DNA of 64,000 nucleotides from Theobroma cacao (taxonomy: Eukaryota; Streptophyta; Magnoliopsida; Malvales; Malvaceae), in NCBI RefSeq assembly GCF_000208745.1, contig NC_030850.1, positions 35,298,041 to 35,362,040 of the forward strand, read 5' to 3'. A program made the translations under genes and the position numbers. A model generated the notes under the pieces. The model was given only the letters and a program-made list of their open reading frames with translations, searched no databases and was not told the origin of the DNA. The stretch's first letter is position 1; every line of letters begins with the position of its first letter. This document shows positions 24,801-37,300 of this stretch, piece after piece.

Positions 24801-27142
24801 CAGAACATTACCTCTCAAATATGTTTGACGAATTGACATCACAATCATAGTTGATAAAGATATCTACCAAGATCTGTGAATCAACACAAAGCTTGTCGAG
24901 AAAACGAAGAACTATCATCTTTTGCTGAAAATTAGGTTGAGCAACATTTTCCAAGACCCGGAGAACAATCATAGGAAAAAATACTCCAATCTCTGCTTTC
25001 AGTCCAGCTCGAAACCTTGACACCAGACTAATAAAAATGGAGCAAGAAAGCTGGAAAACAATCATAAGAGTAGAAGCACTGTTTTTCAATAGTGACAGAC
25101 ACAAGTATTGCTTTATGGCACCTAAAAACCTGTACCACCACAAGCATATCCACAAGAAGAAAATTTCAATATCAGGACAGGTGCTGAGCAAACAAAAAAC
25201 TGAAATGTGTAATAAGCAATAAAATATTATGTCATTTTCAATCAAGGAAATTAAAAACATTATATGTACTCTCCCCACATGTTAAGGCATGGAATTTATC
25301 ATTCAAAAATAAAAATAAAAATAAATAAAAGCAATCTCAGCATAAAAATAAAATTAAATCTTCCACAGGAATCAAGAACTAAAGGTGCTGCTGCAATACA
25401 AATGCAAACAAAAATGTAACTGAAAAACTGCCAACAGGCAAATACACCACAACTTTTCAAAGTAAACAGAGGTGAGGGAACTAAGTTGGTGAATAAAAAG
25501 ACACATCAATAAAACACCCAGAGCAATTTGCCAAATGTTCAAGGGTCCATGCCCACAAAGATTACCTCACAAGAGGGTTTAAAATATCCAGTGAAATTCT
25601 ACACCACTGAGATTTACTTCAATGTCACCTTCTCAGTAGAAGCCACCTCAGATGTTTTAAAATGCTATTATGTTTTTGCCAATCCTCCAAGATCACTACC
25701 TAAGTGCCTACACCTTACTATTGTTTCAGGATGTAACCTATAGCCAGCACATATTTATCCTCTAGTGCATACTAAATGCCTACATATGTAGCAAACTAAT
25801 ATTAAGAGGGCATATCAAAAGTTACATATCACATTTTCCATGAACACAAAGTAAAGCAAATGAACAATTAAAGCCCTAACCTGAAGGAACTTTTCAAAAT
25901 GCAAATTAGAATAATCAAATAAAATCAGAGAAATATGTGCAAAAAGGAAACACTAAGATACCTTTCACTTGTTCTGAAAACAGCTCCAGCATTCTCCAAC
26001 AAAATCTTCAACAACTCAAGTGCCACAATCTTCCCTCTCATCAACTGGGGATCTGCCAAAGCCTCTTTAGGCGGTGTCTTCATTGACAACTTGCAAAGTG
26101 CTCTAAACACCAAAAACGCATCCCTTCTCAACTTATTCCCAATCTGAACCTCCAAATCATCATCTCTCTCTACTTCCCCATCTGCCAACTCTCCTTTCCT
26201 CCCTTCCAGTGCTGTCTTATACATGCTAATCTCCCAATATTTCGCATCCAACATATCCTTATCAGTCGAATCCAGCAAATCAGCCGGATTCGTGGTTTCA
26301 ACAGTGGTTGTTTCAAATGCACCATCATGGCCACCTAAAGAAACCTTACTTGGCGCCACTGGATTCAACACTCCATCAATGTCCTGCATAATCTTAGTTA
26401 TAAACCCTTGAACAAACTGAGTCATTGATCCATCAGCATCTGATTTCTCAACCGGCTCCATCAATTCAGCCACTACAATAGGCTGAATTGGGACTGTTGA
26501 TGAATCAGCCTCCATTCTCCTAAAAACAATCACTAACATTTGAATCAAAGAGGCTTTTGCCGTTGTTTGATTTACCACATTTTTACTCCCTAAGTAAATA
26601 TCATAGCAAGTCCTCACAATTTGCAACAAACAGTCACCGTGAATTCGCAGTGAGATGGAAGTTACCGCGGACAAAAGCGTTTTCAAAACCAATAATTCAA
26701 CGGCATCGTCGCCTAAATCGTGGCATTTACAGACGGATTCAATCAATTTGGATAAGAGCTGAGCCTCAGGGCCTCCGGTGGGGTCCGCTTCGCCACGTAG
26801 GTAGCCATAGGCGATTAACTTCTGGATGCAATCAACGGCTGGATCGACGATCTTATTGAAGGCAGTGGCGCAAGCGTTAATCAGAGGGCTGAGGATGGTC
26901 TCTGATTCAGCGAGGGAATATTCTACTGGGCCGCCGTCGTGGAGCGGTCCAGGGATCGAGCTGTCGGGCTCCGAATCTGACGGAGACACAGGCGACTTCG
27001 TCGGAGAAGTGAGTCTCTCGAGAAGAGATTTGCATTGGTGAGCGAGTTTCGAGTGCTTCCGCCACGAAGCGTTCTTGATGATCTTCTCTAGGGCTGGGGC
27101 TACCACTTGGCTCATGCGGGAATCGGCTTCCGAAGAAGCCAT
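18803..27142 (-). CDS. BIG3: BIG-type ARF guanine-nucleotide exchange factor (BIG2/BIG3 class)
   Basis: Sec7 ARF-GEF of 1778 residues in 11 exons: 27142-25962, 25129-24812, 24704-24359, 24264-23842, 23753-23464, 23123-22850, 22403-21898, 21805-21484, 21389-21011, 20890-20205 and 19414-18803. All junctions are GT..AG and the summed length is a multiple of three. Order: N-terminal DCB region (opening [10 protein letters not shown]), HUS box around 484-500 ([12 protein letters not shown]), Sec7 domain about 622-810 with [11 protein letters not shown] (catalytic Glu705), then the DUF1981 region ([16 protein letters not shown]) and HDS repeats, ending in GPVLLRSC. BIGs load GTP on ARF1 at the trans-Golgi network to drive secretion and recycling. 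Length fits Arabidopsis BIG2/BIG3 (about 1750-1790). The adjacent kinesin and PPR genes match At1g01950-01970, so BIG3 is favoured, though a BIG2/BIG3 pre-duplication orthologue is equally possible. Residue 743 is Met ([10 protein letters not shown]), a state linked to brefeldin sensitivity. Confidence 0.93.
23227..23242. repeat. Poly-G run in BIG intron 5
   Basis: An uninterrupted run of 16 G on the plus strand (C on the transcribed sense strand) lies between exons 5 and 6 of the BIG gene. Length is prone to sequencing error. Confidence 0.8.
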
Positions 27143-28029
27143 TCCCGAGTCGGATATAACACCTCACTCACCAACTCAGATCTAGGAAATGGACAACGAA
27201 ATGCTAGGGTTCGTTTTATCTCTCTTTACTTGGGAGCTGAGTGAATTATCTGAGTAAGAAATGGAGTCGAGTCGACTCGGTGAGTCTACACGGTTGCTGT
27301 GGTTCGAATTGCATAAGAAATGGAGAAAAAGAGTAAAGGGTGCAAGGAGGAGAAGAGTGAACTGTTTTGATACACAGAGGCAGAGGGCTCGAGATTCAGA
27401 TCGAGTTTTAGTTTGGTTTGTTTTTTTTTTTTTATCAAAGTCCAAGTTTGAAAGCCAAAAGACTTAAACGCCCTTTCTTGGCAACGGGCGTGAGCTGCAA
27501 TAAGTGGAGTTAAACTTAAACATGTTCAATGGTGAACAGTGATATTACGACATGAAGGAGGGTAATTCGGGTATTAAAAGATTGAGTACATCATAATCTT
27601 TCTGGTGATCGGCTGGGGACTCTTGGACTAGCTTCCCGGCTGCTTCCTACGAACAAATGTCAATTAAACTCATAAAACAATATAAATAATAGCAATTAAA
27701 GTAATGAATAATTAATTAAAATGTAACATTAATTGTATTGTAATTCAATGTATTTATATGAAAGTAACATTAAAAAACTTATTACAATTATTTAAAAATA
27801 TTGTTTCCTTTAATGTTAAAATATGTTTGTTTTTTTAGTATCATTTTAATTATTTTTAGTATTTTTACATTAATATATATGTTAAATAATAAATTATTCT
27901 TCTTGTAGTTAGTTAATTTTTGTTATTAGTTATTCACTCTTTCATGTATTAAGTTTGTTATTATATTATATAGCTCAAACCTTATAAAACTTCTAATAAT
28001 CATTACATTTAAATATTATTTCAACTTAA

Positions 28030-28570
28030 CAAATTATTTTTAATCAAACCACTTCTCAGACTCATATAACCTATCCACAATCCTACATAAATGCCAACCA
28101 TGAACACATAGAAAATATCCAAATGATACATTACATAGATATATTAATAATGTATGATACAAGATAATTGATGAAATATATTGTTTACAAAATTATGAAA
28201 CAAGACTCTCTTTTGTTGAATTCATGTCCTTTTAAATTGTTTTTTATCAAACTACTTTTTCAAATTCATATAACTAATAACCGATCCACAATCTTATCAA
28301 TTTACAATTTTAGTAAAACATCAATCTTGAACCTTTTTAATAAGGAAAACTTACAATAATAATAACTAAAAGGGTATTAGAAATATACAAATATATGACT
28401 AATGCATGATACGAGGTAATTGATGAAAATGTACATGAAAATTTGATTCATTAATTGATGTATAATATACTTGCTTAAAAGAGGTGAGTTTGAATTTTTT
28501 TCTCTTAATTTAAAAAAAAGAAGATAATTGCTGAAAATAACAAAGACACCCTTTTGTTGAATTCATGGCT
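28030..28570. repeat. Diverged tandem duplication, about 205-bp unit
   Basis: Copy 1 (about 28030-28232) and copy 2 (about 28235-28570) share ordered blocks: TTTTAATCAAACCACTT-like, CATATAAC, ATCCACAATC, CATGATAC..GATAATTGATGAAA, and CTTTTGTTGAATTCATG. Copy 2 is longer mainly because of extra sequence that includes the SINE-like insertion at 28431-28521. Alignment was done by eye. Confidence 0.6.
28431..28521 (+). mobile_element. Short SINE-like insertion with target-site duplications
   Basis: A 91-bp segment is bounded by a 17-bp direct repeat (28414-28430 and 28522-28538) that differs at two positions. The paralogous copy of this locus has only one version of that repeat (28162-28177) and lacks the insert, giving an empty site. 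The insert has a degenerate tRNA-like A box (TTGATTCATTAATTGATG) and B box (GAGTTTGAATTTT) and ends in an A-rich tail. These are the hallmarks of a tRNA-derived SINE. It is much decayed or truncated, so family assignment is not possible. Confidence 0.55.
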
Positions 28571-29082
28571 TTGGGAAAAGTCTTTTCCTTCAAAGGTTCA
28601 AAGGTTACAATAATAATTTTGTCTATGACTCGAGGGTTTATCCTAGGAATAGTATATTGTCATGTCACTTTGCACTTTCTTTTCATTGCAATATATATGC
28701 TTTGCTTCAACATATTGGATAAGCATATGCCTTATGAATATGACGACATTTTTATGAAATTGGGAAGGGGTTTCCATCTTTCGACCTGTTGTTTTACCAT
28801 GAGTTTCGTTTTTTCTTTCTTTTCCCTGTGGAATGAAAACAAAATGGATAGCGATATCTTTAATTACCACCTTGTCCAATCCATTGAAAATCCAATGCTC
28901 AATGTTGATGGAGCCTTTGGGTTTTACTCTGGGCTTTAGCCCAAAGTGTCGTTCTTCCCCTGAAAATCCCAGAACTCATATAACATCCGTTCATCCCAAT
29001 TACTTGTTTTTTTTTTTCAGGAAACTGTGAAGCTTTCTATTTGGTATTTGCTTTTGAATTTTCTTTGGTTTTGGTTGTACTG

Positions 29083-30968
29083 ATGGTCACCTCTGCTTGT
29101 AATATACCTTATTGTTCTTACTCAACATACCCATTTATCAACAAAACCAAGAGGCAAATTCACCCGCAATCTCGGGGAAACAGAAACCCATTATTATTCC
29201 AAAAAAAAGGGGCAAAATTCAGTTCTTGTAAAGTCAACAACCAGCCGGAAATCGCCTCCAGCAATGTAGAAGAAAAGGGAAAACCAGAAACAAACGAAGA
29301 AAAGAGAAGGTATAAGTGGGTTGAGATTGGTCCCGACATTGCAGAAGAACAGAAACAAGCAATTACCGAACTTCCATTTAAGATGACCAAGCGATGTAAG
29401 GCTTTGATGAAACAGATTATTTGTTTTTGTCCTGAAAAGGGGAGCTTGGCGGATTTGTTGGCTGCTTGGGTTAAGATTATGAAGCCCAGGAGAGCTGACT
29501 GGCTTGTGGTTCTTAAAGAATTGAAGATAATGGAACATCCTCTTTATTTTGAGGTATGGATTACATCTATTAATCAGTTCATTCTCTTTTAGTATGATAT
29601 TAGTGAGAACAATTGCTTGAGATTTATGTGAATTAGTTGTGTTGTACTGATTTATCAGCTTCCTTGAAGTAATAGGAAGTATAATGTTAGAAAACTGTAC
29701 TTTCCATCGAAATTGTCAGTCCCAACTCTATTCATTACATAATGCTGAAATGAAATGGTGGTCCCCTTCGCCTTACTTGCTTGTTGCTCTGCTCAATCCT
29801 TAATTGAGGGAAGTGGAGAAGGGGGCATTACGTGAGCATTGCAGGTGTAATGTTTCTATGCATGTATGGTTAGTGGACTGGAATAATCCCTTGTATATAC
29901 AGTACTAGGACTGGTTATTGGTCTTTACTGGTTCATTGACCTCTCTAGAATGATGGTAGTATAACTTCTGCCGGTGAACTTAATTAGAGATTATAAATTC
30001 AAATTGAATCTCAATGGCATGTTTATGAGAAATAAAAGCTACTTGTATCCCGTTACTGGTTTGTTACTTTGTTTGGTTCTGAATTCAAAGATCCTTATGT
30101 GCACATGCCAGTTAGAAGAAGGAAATGATGTTTGTGAAGCCTATGCTTAATCCATGTCTCATCGTTCTTTGTCTAGGTGGCAGAGCTTGCCCTACTTGAA
30201 GAATCTTTTGAAGCCAACATTCGGGATTTCACTAAGATAATCCATGGTTATGGGAAGCAAAAACGGCTGCAAGAAGCTGAAAACATTCTTGTTGCCATGA
30301 AGAGAAGAGGTTTCATCTGTGATCAGGTAACTCTAACAACCATGGTTCACATGTACAGCAAGGCTGGAAATCTTAAGTTGGCTGAAGAAACCTTTGAAGA
30401 GATTAAGCTGCTTGGCCAACAACTGGATAAAAGATCATATGGCTCAATGATCATGGCTTACATCAGATCTGGAACGCCTGAACAAGGAGAGGCTTTGCTT
30501 AGGGAAATGGATTCTCAAGAAATTTATGCTGGAAGTGAGGTTTACAAGGCACTACTGAGAGCATACTCCATGCTTGGTGATGCCAATGGTGCACAAAGAG
30601 TGTTTGACACCATTCAGCTTGCTGGTATTTCTCCTGATGCTAGGATGTGTGGACTCCTAATAAATGCCTATCAATCGGCGGGTCAAAGTGACAAGGCACA
30701 TATTGCTTTTGAAAATATGAGGAGAGCTGGTCTTGAGCCTAGTGATAAATGTGTAGCTCTGGTGGTAGCTGCTTATGAAAAGCAGAACAAGCTTAATAAG
30801 GCCTTGGACTTCCTGATGGAATTGGAGAGAGATGGAATTGTGGTTGGGAAAGAAGCTTCAGGTATACTCGCTCAATGGTTTAAAAAGCTTGGGGTAGTCG
30901 AACAGGTTGAACTTGTCTTGAGAGAATTTGCTGCTAAAGAAACCAATAGCAAAGTTCCTGCCTCCTAA
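29083..30968 (+). CDS. P-class pentatricopeptide-repeat protein, At1g01970-like
   Basis: Two exons (29083-29553 and 30177-30968) join in phase 0 to give 420 residues. The start is the first in-frame ATG (29083); the open frame extends 14 codons upstream without ATG. Residues 1-45 are rich in Ser, Asn, Lys and Arg with few acids, consistent with an organelle transit peptide (inference). Residues about 75-157 form a conserved non-repeat region (KWVEIGPDI, PFKMTKRCKALM, WVKIMKPRRADWL). From about residue 172 there are six consecutive 35-residue PPR motifs, for example DFTKIIHGYGKQKRLQEAEN and SEVYKALLRAYSMLGDANGA. No E, DYW or SMR domain follows, so it is a P-class RNA-binding protein, a type that stabilises or processes plastid or mitochondrial RNAs. 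It sits beside the BIG gene in opposite orientation, as in Arabidopsis. The RNA target is unknown. Confidence 0.88.
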
Positions 30969-31695
30969 TTATCTTGTTGCCAAGTTCTAAGAACTGGATA
31001 CACCCTGAAATTTTCCTGACCCTTGGCATCTTTTAACGGTGATGGTTTATTGCCTGATTTTTGCTAAAGAGATTTGTCCATGTGCATATGACTATTTCGA
31101 ACTTGGTTAATGTCTCGGTCCGAAACATCTGGACCAGTTGTGATCACTGTTAAGAACTTGGGCCTAATCTACATGGCATTTTTGGTCCATGGTTCTGGAC
31201 ATTTGGGTCCGGCTAAAAACTCTTCAAGGGTTCGAACGTCTCTTTCTACTCAGATCGACTGGCTGGAGAGCTGAAATGGGTTCGGTCTGATTTGGGCCCA
31301 TATATCTGTGTTTAAAGCGTTAAACCTAAGATCGAAAATATATAACTTGTAATTATTACATTATTCAATCACAATACCGAAGTTTATACTTAGAAATGTG
31401 AATTTTAACTTTTTTTGTTGTCATTATATGATTATCATACTATAATTAAAAGAATTGCTGTTGAAATGTTTTCGTAATGGATATAATTTAGGCCTCCATA
31501 AATAAGACTAAATTTTGAATTTCACTGATATCTCAAAAAAGGAAGAAAAGGAGGAAAAAAAAATATAACCAGATTAGTTATTAAGGTTACTTGCCCAATG
31601 AAATATAACAGGAAAATAAAAGCTCCCTTGCTAGCCAGTTTTGGGTCAAGAGAGATTTTTCAAGGCAAGTAGACACTAAGGAAAAGGCTCAGTCT
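30969..31695. other. Intergenic between convergent PPR and LBD18-like genes
   Basis: Holds the 3' UTRs of both genes. No domain, RNA gene or mobile-element terminus seen. Confidence 0.5.
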
Positions 31696-33732
31696 TCACT
31701 TTGAGAGAGATTGTGATGGTGAAGCATCGGTGCATGGCAAACAACCATGCTGTGGAGACCCTTGTCTGTGGAGGAGCTCACGAGCCAACGCTTGAAGATC
31801 GCCGCTACCGGTTAATGATGATGAGCCGCTCCCTCCAAATTGGCGTGGATCGATTTGCCTCTGCTGCATGCCCCATGAATGTTGCACCACGGGATCAAAA
31901 AGTGACGATAAGTCGTACGTGGCAGGCACGGACGTGGCTGATGGGAGGTCCGATATGGAGAGAGGAGGTGGTGCCATCAGCGTTGTTGACGGCGGGGGCG
32001 GCGGCGGCGGTGATGGAAGCTCTAGCGTAGCTAAATGGGCTTGTAAGTACGATAGCTCTGCTTGCAAATTCACCACCTGCCAAAACAGTCCCCCCCAAAA
32101 AAAAAAAGAACGGAAACAATGGGAATTAAACAATAATTTTGAGATAAATTAAATCAAGGCTTGGAGTCTTTGTTTACACTAAAAGGACGCTCGGGTTATG
32201 TGCACGAGAACATGGGGTTGCGAACAAACAAAGCTTTCTCATGGCAAAGGAACAAGAATGCTGACTGCACAGAATTTCAATGGCATAATTGCCGAGCTAG
32301 GCAGCAAAATGATGATTAGTCATTGCTAATCCACCATTAATTACACTTAATATTTTATCGGTCCAATTAAGATATTAAATTAGATTTGGAAACAATATGC
32401 TTCGTACGTGACAAAATATAATAGAAGTTTTTATGAACAGTTTCATCTATATATCAATTAATTAAACAATTAAGCTACAGCATCCGAGTCATCCCATTTT
32501 TTTTGGTCATCGATCGCTGTTGAAGAAAGAAGCAACTCCATCTTTTCGGGGAAGCCAGAGGGTTTATATTTGCATTAATTGATCTATTTACTGTACTGGA
32601 ATTGGGAAGATAACAAATTCTTTAATGGGGAAGAGGAAACAACTTTTTGGCCCTTGACATAAACACAAGCTTGCTAGAACAAGAACTGTAGCTATGAAAT
32701 GAACCCCAAACAAAATAAAAAGGAAAAGGAAAAGAAAACCGACCATTTCCTTAATACCTGCAAAATCCAGAATTTGCACAAAAACAAAAGAAAAAAATAT
32801 ATATGACTGGCTATATTCCTTTGAGGTAACCGCCGACCAAATGATTTGTTAATAAGGAAACGTATCTAGATTTCAGCAAAGTGTGCAAAAAACCTGCACC
32901 CGACGCAGCATGCACCCCATACATTTTTTCTTCTTTACCGTAAGTACCATTTCTTATCCCATCAAGTCCTTCTGAGCTGGTGTGAAAAGGATAAGGGTGT
33001 TTCGAGACTCCCTTACGATGGTCTATATCGGGTACTGCTTCCTGGTTTAGGTCAGATCAAAGCCAATGCTCTGCTAAAGCTATGTATAAACTGAGTCAAC
33101 CTGATCATCCTTTGGGAAGATACAGTACAAGAAGAGGCTTAAACTAGATTGATTCTAATCAAAACGAAGAGAGTCAATGCCCTCAATGCCCATTTCACTA
33201 CAAAGACAAAGTTTTAACTGAAAATGGAAGTTCTCAAAAGAAGAAAAGATTCCGGGATTTACTTGAAAAAGCAGAGGGTAAAATTAGACAGAAGACAAAT
33301 AAGAGAAACAAACAAAACTAAACTGCCCTGCTAAAGGTGCCAAAGATGACAATCCTTATCAAAAGATTAAAAAAGGAAAACAAGACTGGTATTTACCTGT
33401 TGTTGAAGGGCAAAGATGTGAGCAACACAGCCATAAACAGGATCTCTAAGCCGAGCCTGAGCCTCGTAACATATGGTAACCACCGCATCAAGCCGTTTGT
33501 GAACAGGGATATGAAGAAGCAGCTTCGACACATTGCTCGCCCCAAAAACCTTATGAACCGCTGCAAAATGGGCTGCACCTTGCTCCGAGTCAAAATAAGG
33601 GGCAAAGATACAACCAGGCACACATTTCCTTCTCAAAAACTTGCACGCGCCACAAGGTCCACCACCACCACTACTGCAACTGCCAGCACCACCGCCTACA
33701 CTACCACCGCTGCTGCTAGGGTTTGCACTCAT
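31696..33732 (-). CDS. LBD18: LOB-domain protein, LBD18-like (class I)
   Basis: Two exons (33732-33397 and 32076-31696) join in phase 0 for 238 residues. After a Ser/Gly-rich lead, the LOB domain begins with the zinc-binding CX2CX6CX3C at C27, C30, C37 and C41. It continues with the GAS block (FGASN, 63-67) and the Leu-zipper-like helix that spans the exon junction (FALQQQ then [18 protein letters not shown]). The single intron at that point is typical for the family. The C terminus has a poly-Pro stretch, ITDLP-like and YDLSSLFDP motifs and ends [16 protein letters not shown], all close to Arabidopsis LBD18. LBD18 is an auxin-induced transcription factor for lateral-root emergence and tracheary elements. 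The second LBD gene of this window lies head-to-head with it, as an LBD18/LBD19 pair. The LBD30/31 pair is the main alternative. Confidence 0.88.
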
Positions 33733-34178
33733 GATTAGGAACTCTTTTAATTTGTTCTTCCTTTCCCTTTTAAAGTAGTATAGGTCCCATCATTAGGGTT
33801 TGTGGGGTTCTTCTAGAAGTCGAAATAGGTGAAGAAGAAGAATAAGGAGAGGAGATGTTTTTTTTAGGGTTTGGTTTGGTGGGTGTTGGTCTTTTTGGCA
33901 TTTGGGGGTGGTGATGGGTATTTTAATGGGGGATTTAAAACGCTAGAAGAAGTCTTTAAAGCCACGCGAGAGAGCAAACCCTCCCCCCATTTAGCTGCTT
34001 GCGTGAAGCAAACATGCGATAAGCCTAGCTATATTCTCAACTGCCTTTTTTATTTTTATCTTTTTTTCTCCATATATCTTCCTTTATCTCGTGAATTTTC
34101 TAACAAAACACATGCTCTTCTTCCTCTTCTCTTTTAAAAGCTCCCTCCCTCTCTCTCTCTCTTAGTTTCTATTTCTAT

Positions 34179-34183
<5 letters not shown>

Positions 34184-34218
<35 letters not shown>

Positions 34219-34397
34219 TATTATNATTTTTTGGTTACAACTTTGCTTTCGCCTACATCTGAATCTGTCTTGCAATCAAAAGAGAATAGATTTTAGATGT
34301 CGAAACGTGTCATTGGAGTCTGTCTATTTTTGCCACTGCGTGTTTTAAGCTGCGTAGAGGGCAAAAGACGCCAACTCTCTCCCCCCCCCCCCCCCCC
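34184..34397. repeat. Low-complexity cluster: (TA)n, an N, and a C17 run
   Basis: A TA dinucleotide run (34184-34214) is followed by an N at 34225 and, further on, a run of 17 C (34381-34397) flanked by CT repeats. The cluster lies upstream of the LBD18-like gene. The N suggests an assembly gap next to a hard repeat. Confidence 0.8.
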
Positions 34398-37300
34398 TCC
34401 TTCTCTCTCTCTACGTTGAAAATGACTCAGCCATTGCTTTCCTTTTCCATATAATAAGCCAAAATAAATCCATTGGATTTTTGAGAATGACCCACAGGTT
34501 TATTTTTCATTTAATTTCGTCTTAACTATTTATAGCAGTTCCTAATAAATGATGGGAGGGGTGTTTTTTCCAACTCAAAAAGAATATAGAACTTTTTCTT
34601 TAATGGATGAGGAAAATTACCAATAAAGTGATTAAACTTGGGGAACTGGATTTGTCTAATCCATTATATCCCTGTCAATTCTGAATAGGCTTGTGTTAAG
34701 GTTACTTTTACAAAGGGAAAGACATGATCACCCATCTCAAGCTAGCAAATTTCTTACGGCATAGATTTCAGTATCTTTGGCTTTCGATGTCAGGTAAGCT
34801 CGCATCAGGAAAACCTCGAAATGGAAGTGTTGATGAGAGCGTAATGAGTTTGATGATGACAAACAACAACAACAACAACAGTGATTTTGTGGTGTTGGCC
34901 ATCATCATTCTCTTTTTTTCATTTTGTTCTTGCGTGACACCCTTTATATTATACGGCTAAAAGGAACCAAAGAAAATGGAAAAGGAAAAGCCTCCTATTT
35001 TTTGTTTAATTAAATTTCATTAGCATTATTTACTTAAAATGGAAGATGCAAGTTTAAAGTTTTTAAATCACGTATTACTTTCTTTCTATTCTGAACTTTA
35101 CCAATTAAGCTCGGTAGACACTTTTGTAGATAATATTTATACGTAACTCTTAAATAATTCGTTGTTACTTGTATATATAATTTTTTAAAATCAAAATATA
35201 ACTGATCAATAACCAATCTCATCTTGTAATTTAAATTATATATAATATATCAATAATGTGTAAATCATCTAACGTCATTGGTATTCAATTTGATTTTTTT
35301 ATATAATTTAATATCACGTGTTTAATTATATACTATTTAACTCTTTTCAAAAGATTTGATAGATAATGTAGAATTATGTAAAATAAATAAATATTTTACC
35401 TTTCAAATAAAAAGTTGTAGTAACTTTTTTTTCATTCTTGGTATGTTTGACTCAAGAACTTATTTTTCCTTTTAAAAAGGTATATATGTAGCAGTAAATT
35501 ATATGGTCTTTGGGTGATATTAAACCTTTGATAACTTTTACTTTATAAACAGGATAAAAAAGAAAAATGAAAATTTATGGTTATTGTCATCCTGGTTGAT
35601 GTAAGGGATGGGAGCCAAAAAGCCAATGAAAAGGTCAAAACTCAATTTCGGCGTTCAAAGCAGCTGCATGAGCCATTCGAATGTGTGACCGCCACGTGTG
35701 AGTCCGTGACAAAGAACGTAACGGCTTGGTAAAAGTATGACCTCATTTTTTTGCAAGTGGGACCCATCCGCCGTTCACTTGAATGTAAAGTAACGTTCGT
35801 CTTTCTTCCCCTATTTCTCAAATTCTAATTTAAAAATAAACAGTTTTTCATTTTGTTTTTTTACACCTTTGAAAGTATTTCAAGTGACTGCAAATTCAAA
35901 AAATATAGGAAAAAATTAAGATTGAAAAGGAAAGAAGTAACACAGTAAATATCAACTAACAGTCCGTAACGGCGTGTCACCGCGCCGTCCGGCTCTTGTC
36001 CAATCTGTGTGTTGTGAAGAGGAAGCATTGACAGAAATCCTCTTCCAACCAGTAAAACAAAGACACTTGTCGTGAAAGTACGACATTGATGACCGACAAA
36101 TGACGTTCAAACAGTTCCACATGATACATCTCCTGCACCTCCTACGATGGGCACTCCCCGCTGTTCAGAAGAACGACATCTACAGCATTCAATCCTAGGA
36201 GTATAGCTCGTGTTGTCTCATGTCTACTACCAAATTGTCCTTTCATATTCCCCCCTTCATTCAAGGTTTTTCACGATCAATTTAAAAGATTCTTAATAGA
36301 TTCAAATGGAATCATAACTCAATAGTTTAATCTGTTCCTTTTAATAGTGGTAGATTTGGATTCGAACCTTATGTCTTCCCTGTGACATCATTTTTCTTCT
36401 GCAAATAGCAATAGTGCAAGTTAATGGCCTGTTTTTTTTTTGTTGTTGTAAATGGATTGGGTATTGTATTGTGATGGGATGATTCTCATTTACTGTTTTT
36501 TCAAACTTTTTTTATTATACAACGAGTACAGAAAGGTAAATACATTAATTAGTTTCATCTCAATTACAATTAGAATAAGTAAATTTATGTTCATATACGT
36601 AGACAAACGTAGGAAAGAGTTGCCTTGCCCCTCTGTGTGGTAGTCTTGGATAATTAAATCAAGTAATGAAATCAATATTTATGTTTTGTTTTAAATATTT
36701 TGACTAACAAATCAATATTTTTTTAAAAATTAACTATTCAAGCACACATATTTCAACGAAAACAAATGATAATCAACATGTTATAATAAACAAGTGGTTT
36801 ATGATTATGATTTAACATGTAGGAAGTTCAAGTAACAAAGTTCCCACAAATTTCGGGAAAGCCCTCCCCTGTCCAAGTAATCAAACACACATTAACGTTA
36901 AATTTCTTTAATAAATTGTCTGTCAAAAGTGTTAATAATCAGGAGTTGTCTTGTAATTAGGCTCTGCCTGAACTTTAACTAACAGAAACAGTCTCATCAA
37001 AGCTCAATAATGTTAATTTATATTATTCTAATTAAGACCCCACAGGTTTTCCCACTCGTGCGGTCAAACACCTAGCGGAGGTAGGATTTATCTGATTTAA
37101 TTATGATTTGCTTTTACGAATTTTATGATCATGGAAATGCATTATTAATTACAGGATGTCACCTTAAGATACGGCAAAGCCGCTGTCAAGTTTAATATAT
37201 TAGTTTTAGACTTTATTATAGGATCAAAATTTCACATTATTAAATGAGAAAAAATGTTTGGATTAAAACTTAAAAAAGGAAAAGAAAAAAGTGTTTGGAC

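Larger units (their letters stand above)
27143..29082. promoter_or_regulatory. Divergent promoter region between BIG and PPR genes
   Basis: The two flanking genes point away from each other, so this roughly 1.9 kb holds both promoters. The BIG leader (27143-27450) is Ser/Arg-codon and CT-rich in the sense strand. The middle is AT-rich and contains a diverged tandem duplication and a SINE-like insertion (separate entries). A polypyrimidine tract ending in CAG at 29020 precedes the PPR start codon and could be the acceptor of a 5' UTR intron. Confidence 0.5.

Noticed and set aside
28565..28939. ATG-started 124-codon frame upstream of the PPR gene
   Set aside because: Hydrophobic composition from AT-rich DNA, no known domain, and it overlaps the end of a decayed tandem repeat. 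Not supported as a gene.
31220..31245. GGGTTCGAACGTC, possible tRNA B box
   Set aside because: No matching A box, acceptor stem or cloverleaf could be formed around it.
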